The translations under genes were made by a program, and so were the position numbers. This document shows, piece by piece, positions 34,226 through 43,094 of a stretch of 64,000 nucleotides of DNA (positions within the stretch are counted from its first letter, which is position 1; every line of letters begins with the position of its first letter). Under the pieces are notes generated by a model. The model was not told the origin of the DNA. It ran no database searches and worked only from the letters and a program-made list of their open reading frames with translations. This stretch comes from RYN-230 sp963770545 (lineage in GTDB: Bacteria > Actinomycetota > Actinomycetes > Streptosporangiales > Streptosporangiaceae): assembly GCA_963770545.1 (NCBI GenBank), contig CAVYQF010000043.1, positions 310,001-374,000 on the forward strand, written 5' to 3'.

Positions 34226-35122
34226 GTGGCGTTCACCACCGACCCGGTCCGCCACGTCCTGGGATGCCTCGTGCGCTGGCACCCGGGCATGGTCGGTCGG
34301 TCGTGTCTGTTGCGGGACGAGGAGATCGTTAGCGTATACGGGGCCTTCGAAGGGACCGCGCTGCTGTTCCGGGCGGGCGGCTACTGGTGGGACGGCATCA
34401 CCTGGTACCGGCCCGCCCAGGTCTGGGATGCGGCAGGCGAGGAGTACCTCCGGCGCCCCGTCCCTGCGGCGGTGACCGTCACCGCGGCGGACCTGCTTAC
34501 CGCTGGCTATGGTGACCCTTCACGCGGGCGGATCCTGTCGATCACTGAAGTTGACACGGACGCGCCGCTGCCGCCAGGCCAGTGGCTCGATGATCTCGCT
34601 CTGTGGGCGCAGCGCGACGCGGGCCGGCGTCCCCTGGCGGGCAGTGTCGTGAAGCTCACCGCACCCGAGCTCACCGGGGACCATCTGGTCAGCGCCGCCG
34701 AGATGGCCACGATCGCCGGGATTGCCCCCTCCACCCTGCGGGCCTATATTGCCCGCGGCGAGGCCGACGTGCCGCTGCCCCAAGCTGCGCACGGCGGCCG
34801 CAGCGTCTGGTCCCGGCCGGTCGCTGAGGACTGGGCCGAACAGCGGCAGCGCTCAGCTGAGGGCGTCACCACGGCTATCTCCGTCGAATGTGCGGGAGCA
34901 TCCGTGCCCCCGGGTGTCGCCGAGGTCTGGACCCGCTTCACCCGGGTGTTCTTCTCCTATCTGTGGGAGCGCCCTGCTATACGCCGCCGCTGGGCGCTGC
35001 GCTGGCGCACCGAGAAGGCGGCCCGCGAAGTCGCCGAGTCGCTTGGCTGGGAGGTCACCCCGGTAGCGGGCAGCCTGATCCCAGCGGATGACCTGGCCCA
35101 CCATCAGTCCACGATCTGCTGA
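34226..35122 (+). CDS. Hypothetical HTH-containing protein
   Basis: About 298 residues from GTG 34226, which has GGAGG five bases upstream; the open frame extends further upstream without a usual start near a ribosome site. An N-terminal region rich in Trp and Tyr (ALLFRAGGYWWDGITWYRPAQVW) is followed near the middle by an excisionase/MerR-like helix-turn-helix (VSAAEMATIAGIAPSTLRAYIARGE) with a substrate-recognition-like VWSRPVAEDW wing. Families with this layout occur on actinobacterial integrative elements, from memory only. Function unknown. Confidence 0.6.
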   Translation: MAFTTDPVRHVLGCLVRWHPGMVGRSCLLRDEEIVSVYGAFEGTALLFRAGGYWWDGITWYRPAQVWDAAGEEYLRRPVPAAVTVTAADLLTAGYGDPSRGRILSITEVDTDAPLPPGQWLDDLALWAQRDAGRRPLAGSVVKLTAPELTGDHLVSAAEMATIAGIAPSTLRAYIARGEADVPLPQAAHGGRSVWSRPVAEDWAEQRQRSAEGVTTAISVECAGASVPPGVAEVWTRFTRVFFSYLWERPAIRRRWALRWRTEKAAREVAESLGWEVTPVAGSLIPADDLAHHQSTIC

Positions 35123-35630
35123 ACGGCCTCGTCCTGGCCAGCATCCGTGCCGCGAGCTCGAGGGCAAGGCACTGAGCCCGCCGTGCGAAGGACCGCGACG
35201 TGGCCGTCTTCTACGCGATCTTGCCCCAGATCGCGCAGTTGCTGCGGTGCATAACCGTCAGCTTCCGCCCGGGAACGCCACACGACGCCGCGATAATTGG
35301 CGATGCCGACCGGCGCCTGCGGCATCCCCCGTGAGGTCAGCGAGCCGTCCCTGAGCACCGCCCTGTCCCTCGACGGCGAGCTCGACGAGGCCACCCTAGA
35401 GGAATTCCTCAGCCGCGTCCTGACGCCCGGCCACTGACCAAAACGGGCGCGCTGCCGCAGTGCCCGCTTCCCGTATAGGCGCCAGCGCGATGCCCAGCGC
35501 CGCGAGCACCACGGCGGCGGTGTCCGGGATCCGGCGGTCAGCCCGTATCCTGCAGGCCCGCCGCTACGCCGCTGACCGCGAGGGGCAGCAGGCGTTGCAA
35601 GAGCCCGTTCGGAGACCGGCTACCGCCTGA
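35123..35630. other. Decayed accessory stretch between genes
   Basis: No confident gene. A minus-strand frame at 35104-35394 (APVGIANYRGVVWRSRAEAD) and a plus-strand frame at 35303-35437, 44 codons ending TLEEFLSRVLTPGH, look partly protein-like but lack ribosome sites. At the far end lies a remnant of a ppc 3' end (35538-35606). The stretch is best read as remains of older genes. Confidence 0.45.
35538..35606 (-). pseudogene. Remnant of a second ppc 3' end
   Basis: The minus strand encodes LLQRLLPLAVSGVAAGLQDTG followed by TGA, matching the C-terminus of the intact PEP carboxylase at 36594 (LLLLAVSGVAAGLQNTG). The nucleotide identity is about three quarters over some 70 bases, with an exact 20-base stretch in common (GCTACGCCGCTGACCGCGAG on the plus strand). 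Differences are largely synonymous, so the two copies have separate histories. Upstream of it the frame is lost. Confidence 0.7.
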
Positions 35631-36422
35631 TTAGTGCCATGGCGAAGTCTTGGCCAGGTAGGAGAGCGCCTGCTGGACGAACTGCTCGACGTCACCTCGG
35701 TCTAGCCCGGCGGCGGAAATGGATCGCTGCTTGTCCAGCGCAATCTTGATCAGCTCGCGGTCTGGGCCGTGGGTGCGTCCAAGAGCCCACTGACCGCCAT
35801 CGATCTTGGACACAAGTGCGCCGTCTACTGCAAACCGCCACGCGCGGCACGCGTTGAGCACCGCGTATTCACCGGGGACGTGTTCGGCGCCCCAGCGAAG
35901 TTCCCTCGCCAGCTGGGCGAAGACAAGGTCATCGCCAACGGGGCCGAAGACCTCAGCTGCGGAGAGCCCGGGACCAATCAGGCGCCCGGCCCTCCGGCAC
36001 ACGGCAAAGTGCAGGACCAAGTCGGGGTCTCCGCCGAGCAGGTGGCCATCGATGACCTTGGTGTCTTCAGGTGCCGTGGTCAGGTGGAGCTCGAATCCCG
36101 GCGCAGCGACGGGAGGCTGAGCGACCCGGAGAGTGACAATGCTCAACTCCAGCCTGCGACCGGGGCAGGGCAGGCGCTGTTCGCTCAGCGCTTCAGCGAC
36201 AGCCGACTGCTGCGCTGACGTCATCGGGCTATCGCATACGACGAGGACGTTGACATCGCTGCGACGTGCTTCGAACCCGCCCAGCACGGCAGAGCCATGC
36301 AGGTAGACACCCGCTAGCTGCGAGCCGGATGCCACGGCCGTGGCTGATACGACTTTCAGCGCGTAGAGCTCCGGCGCCGTGTCCATGATCTGAGAACCTC
36401 CGTCTACGACGGTAGTCGTCAT
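35631..36422 (-). CDS. AadA-like nucleotidyltransferase family protein
   Basis: A 263-residue protein with an N-terminal nucleotidyltransferase domain (VYLHGSAVLGGFEARRSDVNVLVV) and a C-terminal helical domain resembling aminoglycoside 3''-adenylyltransferases (VLNACRAWRFAVDGALVSKIDGGQWALGR). The catalytic pair is normally Asp-x-Asp; here it is Asp56-Val-Asn58, so activity may be weak or changed. Drug modification should therefore not be assumed. An AGGA lies about nine bases before the ATG. It sits in an accessory pocket bracketed by two ppc 3' ends. Confidence 0.8.
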   Translation of the reverse strand: MTTTVVDGGSQIMDTAPELYALKVVSATAVASGSQLAGVYLHGSAVLGGFEARRSDVNVLVVCDSPMTSAQQSAVAEALSEQRLPCPGRRLELSIVTLRVAQPPVAAPGFELHLTTAPEDTKVIDGHLLGGDPDLVLHFAVCRRAGRLIGPGLSAAEVFGPVGDDLVFAQLARELRWGAEHVPGEYAVLNACRAWRFAVDGALVSKIDGGQWALGRTHGPDRELIKIALDKQRSISAAGLDRGDVEQFVQQALSYLAKTSPWH

Positions 36423-36467
36423 CGACGCTGATCCTGCTCCGGGACGGGCGCAACATCGCCTGCGACT

Positions 36468-36533
36468 CTAGGCGTCAGCGGAGGCTTCCGGGGGCTGCTT
36501 CTTGGTGGTCACGCCGTCCAGCGTCGCGGTCAT
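36468..36533 (-). pseudogene. Probable IS256-family transposase N-terminal remnant
   Basis: An ATG with GGGAGAGG upstream opens 21 codons, MTATLDGVTTKKQPPEASAD-A, then TAG. From memory this matches the start of IS256-family transposases of actinomycetes, which continue with a Gln-rich helix; here the sequence diverges at the stop. No inverted repeat or further transposase sequence was found. It could instead be a chance small frame. Confidence 0.45.
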
Positions 36534-36593
36534 CACGGCACCTCTCCCGCCAGACCGCAGGAATGGCCGATCAGGTCGATACAGACCGTGCGG

Positions 36594-39377
36594 TCAGCCG
36601 GTGTTCTGGAGGCCGGCGGCTACGCCGCTGACCGCGAGCAACAGCAGCCGGTGCAGTTGCTCGCGGCGGGCTGCGAGCTCCGGGTCCTCGGATGCCCCGT
36701 CACTGCCCGGCGTGGGCAGCGCCCGCAGCTCGGCGAGGGCCCGCAACTGCAGATGGGACAGCGCATCGACGTATGGGTCGCGCAGGGCCACCGCCCGGGA
36801 CAGCACGCGCCGGTCAGCCAGCAAACGGTCGTGGCCGGTCACCTCCAGCACCAGCCGCCGGGTCAGGTCGTACTCGCCCAGCACCAGGCTCGCCAGGTCA
36901 TCACGGCCGCCCAGGGCCAGGTGCCGGGCCGCGATCCGGCGATCGGTCTTGGCCAGGCTCATCTCCGCGCCATCGAACAGCACAGCCAGCAGCGGCCAGC
37001 CCCGGTAGGCCTCGCGGACGTCGGCCAGCCCGCCAGGACCCGTGGCCGCGGCGGCCAGGCCGCTGCCCAGGCCGTACCAGCCGGGCAGGTTCAGCCGGGT
37101 CTGCGCCCAGGAGAACACCCAGGGAATCGCGCGCAGGTCGTCCAGGCCGATCACGCCGACGCCGCGGCGGGCCGGGCGGGATCCGATCCGCAGCCCGCTG
37201 ATCTCCTCCAACGGGCTGATCTGGGCCAGCCACTCGGCGAAGCCCGGGGTCTCCACCAGCTCCCGGTAGGCGCGCAGCGCCGCCGCTTCCATCCGCTCGG
37301 CCACCGGCCGGGAGCGGCGGGCGGCCTCCGCGTTGCGCTCGCCGACCACCGGCGAGGAGGCGAGCAGCACCGCGGAGGTGACCTGTTCCAGATGACGCTG
37401 GGCGATCACGGGGTTCGCGTACCGCGCGAAGATCACCTCACCCTGCTCGGTGACCTTGAACCGGCCGTCCACAGAGCCGGGGGCCTGGGCCAGGACCGCA
37501 CGCCCCGCCGGGCCGCCGCCCCGGCCCAGCGCGCCGCCCCGGCCATGGAACAGGGTCAGCCGCACCGAGTGGCGGGCCGCCCAGCGGGCCAGCTGGCCCT
37601 GCACGTCGAACAGCCGCAGGGTCGCCCCGACCGGCCCGAGTTCCTTAGCCGAGTCGGAGTAGCCGAGCATGACCTCGAGCTGGCGGCCGTTCGCGGCCAG
37701 CCGCTCCGCGACCGGCTCCAGCTCCAGCATCTCGTCCAGCACCCGGGTGGCGTGGTTCAGGTCGTCGCCGCTCTCGAACAGCGGGACCACGTCCAGCACG
37801 GGCGGCTGGCCGCTGCGCGTCGCGCGGCGGGCCAGTTCGTGAACGGCGGCGATGTCGGCCGCCGACCGGGTGAAGCTGACCACGTAGCGGCGGCAGGCAT
37901 CCACCCCGAAGCGGTCCTGGATCCAGCCGACTGCCCGGAGCGTGGCCAGCACCTCAGCGGTCTGCGCGGACAGCGTGCCGCCCTCGGTGACCTCGCGCAG
38001 CGCGCGGGCATGCACCGCGCTGTGCTGGCGGATCTCCAGGCTGGCCAGGTGGAAGCCGAACGTCTCGGCCTGCCAGATCAGCTGCTGCAGCTCACCGAAC
38101 GCCTGCCGGGTGGCGCCCGCGGCGGCCAGCGAATCCTGCACCAGGCGCAGGTCGGCGAGGAAGTCCCCGGCGCCGGGGTAGGCCAGGTCCGCGTGCCGGA
38201 GCCGGGTCGCCTCGAGCCGCCGGGCCAGGTAGAGCAGGTAGGTCCGGTACGGCTCGTGCGGCGAGCGGGCCGCCAGATCCGCGAGCAGCTCCGGATGGGC
38301 CGTCTCAGCCGCCTCCAGGGCCACGGCGAACTCAGCGGACGGCGGCGCCGCCTCCGCGTTGACGGTGAGCGCGCGCCCGATCCTGGTGGTCGCGTTCTCC
38401 AGCGCGCGCAGCACATGGTCGGCCTGGATGGCCGCGGTCTCCCTGGTGACCTGGGCGGTCACGAACGGGTTGCCGTCCCGGTCGGCGCCCACCCAGCTGC
38501 CATAACGGAGGAAAGCGCGGACCGCCGGGGCGCCGGGCCCGGCGCCGGCCTCACGGTGGGCCTCGTCCAGCGCCCGGTACACCCGGGGCACGACCTGGAA
38601 GATGGTCTCGTCGAACGCGGCCATCACCGTGCGGACCTCGTCGATCGGGGTCATGGCGCTGGCCCGCAACTGTGACGTGCGCCAGAGCAGGTCGATCTCC
38701 TCGCGCAGCCGGCGCCGCGTCTCCGCCTGCTCCGCGGCCCCGCGCCGGTCGTCATCCAGCGCGGTCACCAGGTCGCTGATCCGGCGCAGCGCGGTGGCCA
38801 CGGCCCGGCGCCGCGCCTCGGTGGGGTGAGCGGTAAGGACCGGGTGCACGCGCAGCCGGGCGAGCAGGTCGTCGAGATGCCCGGGACCCTGCTCGCGGCG
38901 GAATTCGGCGACCGAGGCGGCGAGTGACTCGCGGACCGGCGCCTGCCCGGTGTCCTGCTCTCGCAGCGCGCGGACCCGCTGCAGCTCCTCGGCCAGGTTG
39001 GTGAGGTGGAAATAGACGGTGAACGCCCGGGCCACCAGCTCCGCCCGGTCCAGCGGCCAGCTGGCCACCAGGGCCGCGATCTCGTCCCCCGCCGGGTCCG
39101 CGTGCAAATCCCCAGGGCCATCGGTATTGCCGCCGGGAGAGCTAACATCGGCGGCGCCGTGGCTGGCCCGGGCCGCGATCACCGCCTGGCGCAGTCTCTC
39201 GACGTCGTCGAGCAGATCCTGGCCGCCCGACTCACGGAGCACCTCGCCGAGCATGTCGCCGAGCAACCGGACATCGCGGCGCATCCGCCCGGGAAGCTGC
39301 TGCCGGTCGGCGTCACGGGTGGGCGCCGCGGCGGGTGCGCCCGCCGGCGGGGCCTCGGCGTCGGCATCCTGGCTCAC
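36594..39377 (-). CDS. ppc: Phosphoenolpyruvate carboxylase
   Basis: PEP carboxylase of 927 residues, which makes oxaloacetate from PEP and bicarbonate to refill the TCA cycle. Signatures: VLTAHPTEARRRAV with the catalytic His near residue 182, VMLGYSDSAKELG, and FHGRGGALGRGGGP; the C-terminus ends GVAAGLQNTG as is normal. The residue usually Asp after SAK is Glu. The start codon is GTG. Divergent from the acyl-CoA carboxylase beta gene with 79 bases between them; its 3' side borders the accessory pocket. Confidence 0.96.
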   Translation of the reverse strand: MSQDADAEAPPAGAPAAAPTRDADRQQLPGRMRRDVRLLGDMLGEVLRESGGQDLLDDVERLRQAVIAARASHGAADVSSPGGNTDGPGDLHADPAGDEIAALVASWPLDRAELVARAFTVYFHLTNLAEELQRVRALREQDTGQAPVRESLAASVAEFRREQGPGHLDDLLARLRVHPVLTAHPTEARRRAVATALRRISDLVTALDDDRRGAAEQAETRRRLREEIDLLWRTSQLRASAMTPIDEVRTVMAAFDETIFQVVPRVYRALDEAHREAGAGPGAPAVRAFLRYGSWVGADRDGNPFVTAQVTRETAAIQADHVLRALENATTRIGRALTVNAEAAPPSAEFAVALEAAETAHPELLADLAARSPHEPYRTYLLYLARRLEATRLRHADLAYPGAGDFLADLRLVQDSLAAAGATRQAFGELQQLIWQAETFGFHLASLEIRQHSAVHARALREVTEGGTLSAQTAEVLATLRAVGWIQDRFGVDACRRYVVSFTRSAADIAAVHELARRATRSGQPPVLDVVPLFESGDDLNHATRVLDEMLELEPVAERLAANGRQLEVMLGYSDSAKELGPVGATLRLFDVQGQLARWAARHSVRLTLFHGRGGALGRGGGPAGRAVLAQAPGSVDGRFKVTEQGEVIFARYANPVIAQRHLEQVTSAVLLASSPVVGERNAEAARRSRPVAERMEAAALRAYRELVETPGFAEWLAQISPLEEISGLRIGSRPARRGVGVIGLDDLRAIPWVFSWAQTRLNLPGWYGLGSGLAAAATGPGGLADVREAYRGWPLLAVLFDGAEMSLAKTDRRIAARHLALGGRDDLASLVLGEYDLTRRLVLEVTGHDRLLADRRVLSRAVALRDPYVDALSHLQLRALAELRALPTPGSDGASEDPELAARREQLHRLLLLAVSGVAAGLQNTG

Positions 39378-39456
39378 GCGCGACAGCCTAATGGCCCGGG
39401 GCCGGGCACCTACCGCCGCCCGATCCCCAGCGCCCCTGGCGGCTACCCTGTCCGCT

Positions 39457-41112
39457 ATGACCAGCGAAGTTCAGGACCGGGACGGATCCGAGCAGGGTGC
39501 TGCCGCGGACCACGATGGCCCGGCGGCCCAGGACGCGACCCCGCACACCACGGCCGGCAAGATCGCCGACCTGCAGCGCCGCCGGGACGAGGCGATCCAC
39601 GCCGGCTCGGCGCGGGCGGTGGAACACCAGCACGCCAAGGGCAAGATGACCGCCCGGGAGCGGGTGGAGCGGCTGCTCGATCCGAGCTCGTTCACCGAAT
39701 TCGACGAGCTCGCCCGGCACCGGGCCACCGATTTCGGGGTCGCCGCGAACCGGCCCTACGGCGACGGCGTCGTCACCGGGTACGGCACCATCGACGGCCG
39801 CCCCGTCTGCGTGTTCAGCCAGGACTTCACCGTCTTCGGTGGCTCGCTGGGCGAGGTCTACGGCGAGAAGATCGTCAAACTGATGGACCACGCGCTGAAG
39901 ACGGGCTGCCCGCTGATCGGCATCAACGACGGCGGCGGCGCGCGCATTCAGGAAGGCGTGGTCGCCCTGGGGCTGTTCGCCGAAATTTTTTTCCGCAACG
40001 TCACCGCGTCGGGCGTCATCCCCCAGATATCCCTGATCATGGGGCCGTGCGCCGGAGGCGCCGTGTACTCCCCCGCCATCACCGATTTCACGCTGATGGT
40101 CGAGGGCACCTCGCACATGTTCATCACCGGCCCGGATGTGATCAAGACGGTGACCGGGGAGGAAGTGAGCTTCGAGGAACTCGGCGGCGCCAGCGCGCAC
40201 AACACCAAGTCCGGGGTTGCGCACTATCAGGCCAAGGACGAGGACGACTGCCTGGAATTCGCCCGGGAACTACTGTCCTACCTGCCGTCCAACAACCTCG
40301 ACGATCCGCCGGTGATCGATCCGCCGGATGATCCCAGGGCCAGCCTGGAGATCGCGGAGTCCGATGGGGAACTCGACACGCTGATCCCGGACTCGCCGAA
40401 CCAGCCGTACGACATGCACGACGTGATCACCCGGGTCCTGGACGACGGGGAGTTCCTGGAGGTTCACGCCGGCTTTGCGCAGAACATCGTGGTCGGGTTC
40501 GGCCGGATCGAGGGCGCGAGCGTGGGCGTGGTAGCCAACCAGCCGATGCACTTCGCGGGCACCCTGGACATCGACGCGTCGGAGAAGGCGGCCCGGTTCG
40601 TCCGGACCTGCGACTGCTTCAACATTCCCGTGCTGACGTTCGTGGACGTGCCCGGCTTCCTGCCTGGCACCGGGCAGGAGTGGGGCGGGATCATCCGCCA
40701 CGGCGCCAAGCTGATCTATGCCTACGCGGAGGCCACGGTGCCGAAGGTCACGGTGATCACCCGTAAGGCGTACGGCGGCGCCTATGACGTGATGGGCTCC
40801 AAGCACCTGGGCGGGGACATCAACCTGGCCTGGCCGACGGCCCAGATCGCGGTCATGGGCGCACAGGGGGCGGTGAACATCCTCTACCGGCGGGAACTGG
40901 CCGGCGCGGAGGACCCGGACGCACTGCGCGCGCAGCGGGTCGAGGAGTACGAGGACACTCTGGCCAATCCCTACATCGCGGCCGAGCGCGGCTACGTGGA
41001 CGCGGTGATCCGGCCGGCCGAGACCCGGGCGCAGGTCACCCGGGCGCTGCGGACGCTCCGGACCAAGCGGCAGACCCTTCCACCGAAGAAGCACGGCAAC
41101 ATCCCGCTCTGA
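39457..41112 (+). CDS. pccB: Propionyl/acyl-CoA carboxylase beta subunit
   Basis: Carboxyltransferase subunit of 551 residues. Propionyl-type features: GGSLGEVYGEKIVKLMDHAL, GPCAGGAVYSPAITDF, VDVPGFLPGTGQEWGGIIRHGAK and the C-terminal KKHGNIPL. It transfers carboxyl groups from biotin to propionyl- or acetyl-CoA. The start is ATG 39457; upstream in-frame sequence overlaps the ppc gene on the other strand. It is followed by an NYN-domain gene and the small epsilon subunit gene, and works with a biotinylated alpha subunit such as the one at 46884. Product methylmalonyl-CoA would feed the mutase at 56724. Confidence 0.93.
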   Translation: MTSEVQDRDGSEQGAAADHDGPAAQDATPHTTAGKIADLQRRRDEAIHAGSARAVEHQHAKGKMTARERVERLLDPSSFTEFDELARHRATDFGVAANRPYGDGVVTGYGTIDGRPVCVFSQDFTVFGGSLGEVYGEKIVKLMDHALKTGCPLIGINDGGGARIQEGVVALGLFAEIFFRNVTASGVIPQISLIMGPCAGGAVYSPAITDFTLMVEGTSHMFITGPDVIKTVTGEEVSFEELGGASAHNTKSGVAHYQAKDEDDCLEFARELLSYLPSNNLDDPPVIDPPDDPRASLEIAESDGELDTLIPDSPNQPYDMHDVITRVLDDGEFLEVHAGFAQNIVVGFGRIEGASVGVVANQPMHFAGTLDIDASEKAARFVRTCDCFNIPVLTFVDVPGFLPGTGQEWGGIIRHGAKLIYAYAEATVPKVTVITRKAYGGAYDVMGSKHLGGDINLAWPTAQIAVMGAQGAVNILYRRELAGAEDPDALRAQRVEEYEDTLANPYIAAERGYVDAVIRPAETRAQVTRALRTLRTKRQTLPPKKHGNIPL

Positions 41113-41208
41113 GCACGACAAATTGTAGTTATCCGGCTACACGGGGGTCAACTCAGGCTGTGCTTCTGCGCCGGGAAGTGCGGGTCCGGCAGTAGAGTCG
41201 GGAGTGCC

Positions 41209-42304
41209 ATGACCGACATCGTCTCGCCGCTGCCCACGCTCGCGCGTTACGCGATCATGATCGATGTCGGCTATATCTACGCCGCGGCGGGCGAACTCCT
41301 GTTCAGTGTCGGCTCCCGGCGAGAGTACCGGGTCGACACGGACAAGCTGATCCAGGCGCTCACCCGCCACGCCGACGGCCTGGTCCGGGGCGAACTGCTC
41401 CGGGTCTACTGGTACGACGCGGCCCGGGACCGGGTGCCCACCATCGACCAGCGGGTGATCGCCCAGATGGCCCGGGTCAAGCTGCGGCTCGGCAATCTGA
41501 ACGCGCGCGGCCAGCAGAAGGGCGTGGACGCACAGATCCGCGCGGACATGGAAGCCCTGGCCCGGCACCGGGCGATCACCGACGCGGTCCTGGTGGCCGG
41601 CGACGAGGACATGGTGCCCGCGGTCGAGGCGGCCCAGGCGTTCGGCACCCGGGTGCACCTGTGGGGTGTGGAACCGCCGTTCGGCACGAACCAGGCCGAG
41701 CGCCTGGTCTGGGAATCCGACACCGTGGAGATCCTCGACCGGGCCTTCCTCGAGCCGTACTTCACCAGGATCCCGCCGCCCGAGCCGGTGCCGGCTGCTC
41801 TGTCAGCCCAGCCGGCCGGGGTGCCCTCTCCCGCCCAGTTGTTCGAGCGCCGGCACGGTGCCCGGCCGCCGCAGCGTGCGGCGTCACACCCGGCCCTCAG
41901 CCATCCGTCCCCCGGCCAGCCGGCCGTGAGCCAGCCGTCGCTCAGCCAGCCCGGCCTAGGTCAGCCAGCACTGGGTCCGCCGGGCTTGGGCCAGGCCAGG
42001 CCTGGGCCAGGCTGGGCTGGGCCAGTCAGCACTATCCAGCAGGCTGGGCCCGGACCGGCAGCGGGTCGAGGAAGCCGGCGAGCACGTGGCCCAGAAGTGG
42101 ATCCTCACCCGGGGCGAGGACAACATCCGGGACCTGCTGCCCGGGCCGATCCTGCCGCCCGTGATCGACAAGGAACTGCTGGTCGAAGCGGAGAAGGAAC
42201 TCGGCGCGTCGTTGCGGCCCTACCAGGAGGCCCGGGAGTGGCTGCGGGACGCCTTCTGGGAACGGGTCCGCCGGCAGTTCGGGATCGGGAGCGGCAGATC
42301 ATGA
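41209..42304 (+). pseudogene. NYN-domain protein, frameshifted in the linker
   Basis: The first frame gives a PIN-like NYN nuclease domain (residues 1-190): MIDVGYIYAAAG, RVYWYDAARDRVP, GVDAQIRADMEALA and AVLVAGDEDMVPAVEAA, with the acidic residues of NYN nucleases. After a Pro/Gln-rich linker, the family's C-terminal helical part appears one frame later (GEHVAQKWILTRGEDNIRD ... WERVRRQFG, stop 42304). A one-base indel near 42010-42050, in a stretch of repeated GGGCCAGGCTGG, explains this. It probably acts on RNA. The gene lies between the carboxylase beta and epsilon genes, and its stop overlaps the epsilon start. Confidence 0.8.
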
Positions 42305-42540
42305 CCGGTGAGCCGGGCGAGAGCCCGCTGTTCGCGGTGGTGTCGGGGCACCCTGACGCCGAGGATCTAGCCGCGCTGACCGCGGTCCTGGCGGCCCGGC
42401 TGGCCGCCCGCCAGCGGGCTGCGGTGGCACAGGCCCCGGCCCGCCCGGTCCGGTCAGCCTGGCTCGACCGCGCAGCGCTCACCCGGGCCCCGCTGCGCCC
42501 CGGTCCCGGCGCCTGGCGCCGCTCAGCCCTCCCAGCCTGA
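42301..42540 (+). CDS. accE: Acyl-CoA carboxylase epsilon subunit
   Basis: A 79-residue small subunit that stabilises or activates actinobacterial acyl-CoA carboxylases. The family layout is clear: PLFAVVSGHPDAEDLAALTA near the N-terminus, a variable middle, then a Trp and the end motif RPGPGAWRRSALP. The ATG at 42301 overlaps the NYN stop by 4 bases (ATGA). In the given sequence the frame is also continuous with the NYN N-terminus, but this is due to the NYN frameshift and is not a fusion. It should partner the beta subunit encoded at 39457. Confidence 0.85.
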   Translation: MTGEPGESPLFAVVSGHPDAEDLAALTAVLAARLAARQRAAVAQAPARPVRSAWLDRAALTRAPLRPGPGAWRRSALPA

Positions 42541-42558
42541 GGCCAACAACGATCCGTC

Positions 42559-42604
42559 AACGTGGTGCCTTTTGCCCCGCCGGCGGGGCAAAAGGCACCA
42601 CGTT
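42559..42604. terminator. Perfect 46-bp palindrome, bidirectional terminator
   Basis: AACGTGGTGCCTTTTGCC and the following CCGCC are mirrored exactly by GGCGG through CACCACGTT, giving a 23-bp stem without a loop. It lies between the stop codons of accE (+) and marR (-); the marR stop codon falls inside it. TTTT and AAAA tracts sit symmetrically within the stem. Confidence 0.8.
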
Positions 42605-43076
42605 AAGGCGGGCGGCGGTCGCCTGGGGCTGGCGCCGTCGGGGGCTCGGCCGGGGCGGCAGGATCGCCGCCGAGCTGGGCGATGATCTTGGACAGGGCAC
42701 TGCGCAGGTGGTCTCGTTCGGCCTTGGTCAGCGTGGCGGTCATGCGCTGCTCCAGTTCGTCCCGCTCCTGCTCGATGGCCCGGCGCACGGAGCGGGCCCG
42801 GTCGGTGAGATACAGCCGGACCAGGCGGGCGTCCGCCGGGTCGGGCTTGCGGACTAGCAGGCCCGTGGTGGCCATCCGGTTGGCGGACTTGACCACGGTC
42901 GGCGTGGCGACGTGCAGGCGGCTGGCCAGTTCACCGGGGGTCAGCCCGTCGGTCTCCCAGAGGACTTCCAGAAGCAGGTTCTGTCCGACCCGCACGCCGT
43001 GCCGGCTCATCGCCTCGTCCGCGGCGGCGCGCGCCAGCTTGGACGCCCGGGTGAACAGCGCGAGAAGCTCGTTCAT
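42603..43076 (-). CDS. MarR-family transcriptional regulator
   Basis: Winged-helix regulator of 157 residues. The DNA-binding region reads LTPGELASRLHVATPTVVKSANRMATTGLLVRKPDPADARL, the standard MarR helix and wing, followed by long dimerisation helices rich in Glu and Arg and a Pro-rich tail. Divergent from the LLM oxidoreductase at 43224; a repeated TAGCCGGCTA-type palindrome in the 147-base gap is a candidate operator. Ligand unknown. Confidence 0.9.
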   Translation of the reverse strand: MNELLALFTRASKLARAAADEAMSRHGVRVGQNLLLEVLWETDGLTPGELASRLHVATPTVVKSANRMATTGLLVRKPDPADARLVRLYLTDRARSVRRAIEQERDELEQRMTATLTKAERDHLRSALSKIIAQLGGDPAAPAEPPTAPAPGDRRPP

Positions 43077-43094
43077 GATCCGATAGTAGACAAG

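Noticed and set aside
35303..35437. 44-codon plus-strand frame ending LSRVLTPGH
   Set aside because: Protein-like composition, but no ribosome site and no family. Kept only as part of the decayed stretch.
41209..42540. Apparent NYN-epsilon subunit fusion protein
   Set aside because: The fused frame exists only because of the one-base shift inside the NYN gene. The NYN C-terminus ends at 42304 in another frame, and accE has its own start at 42301.
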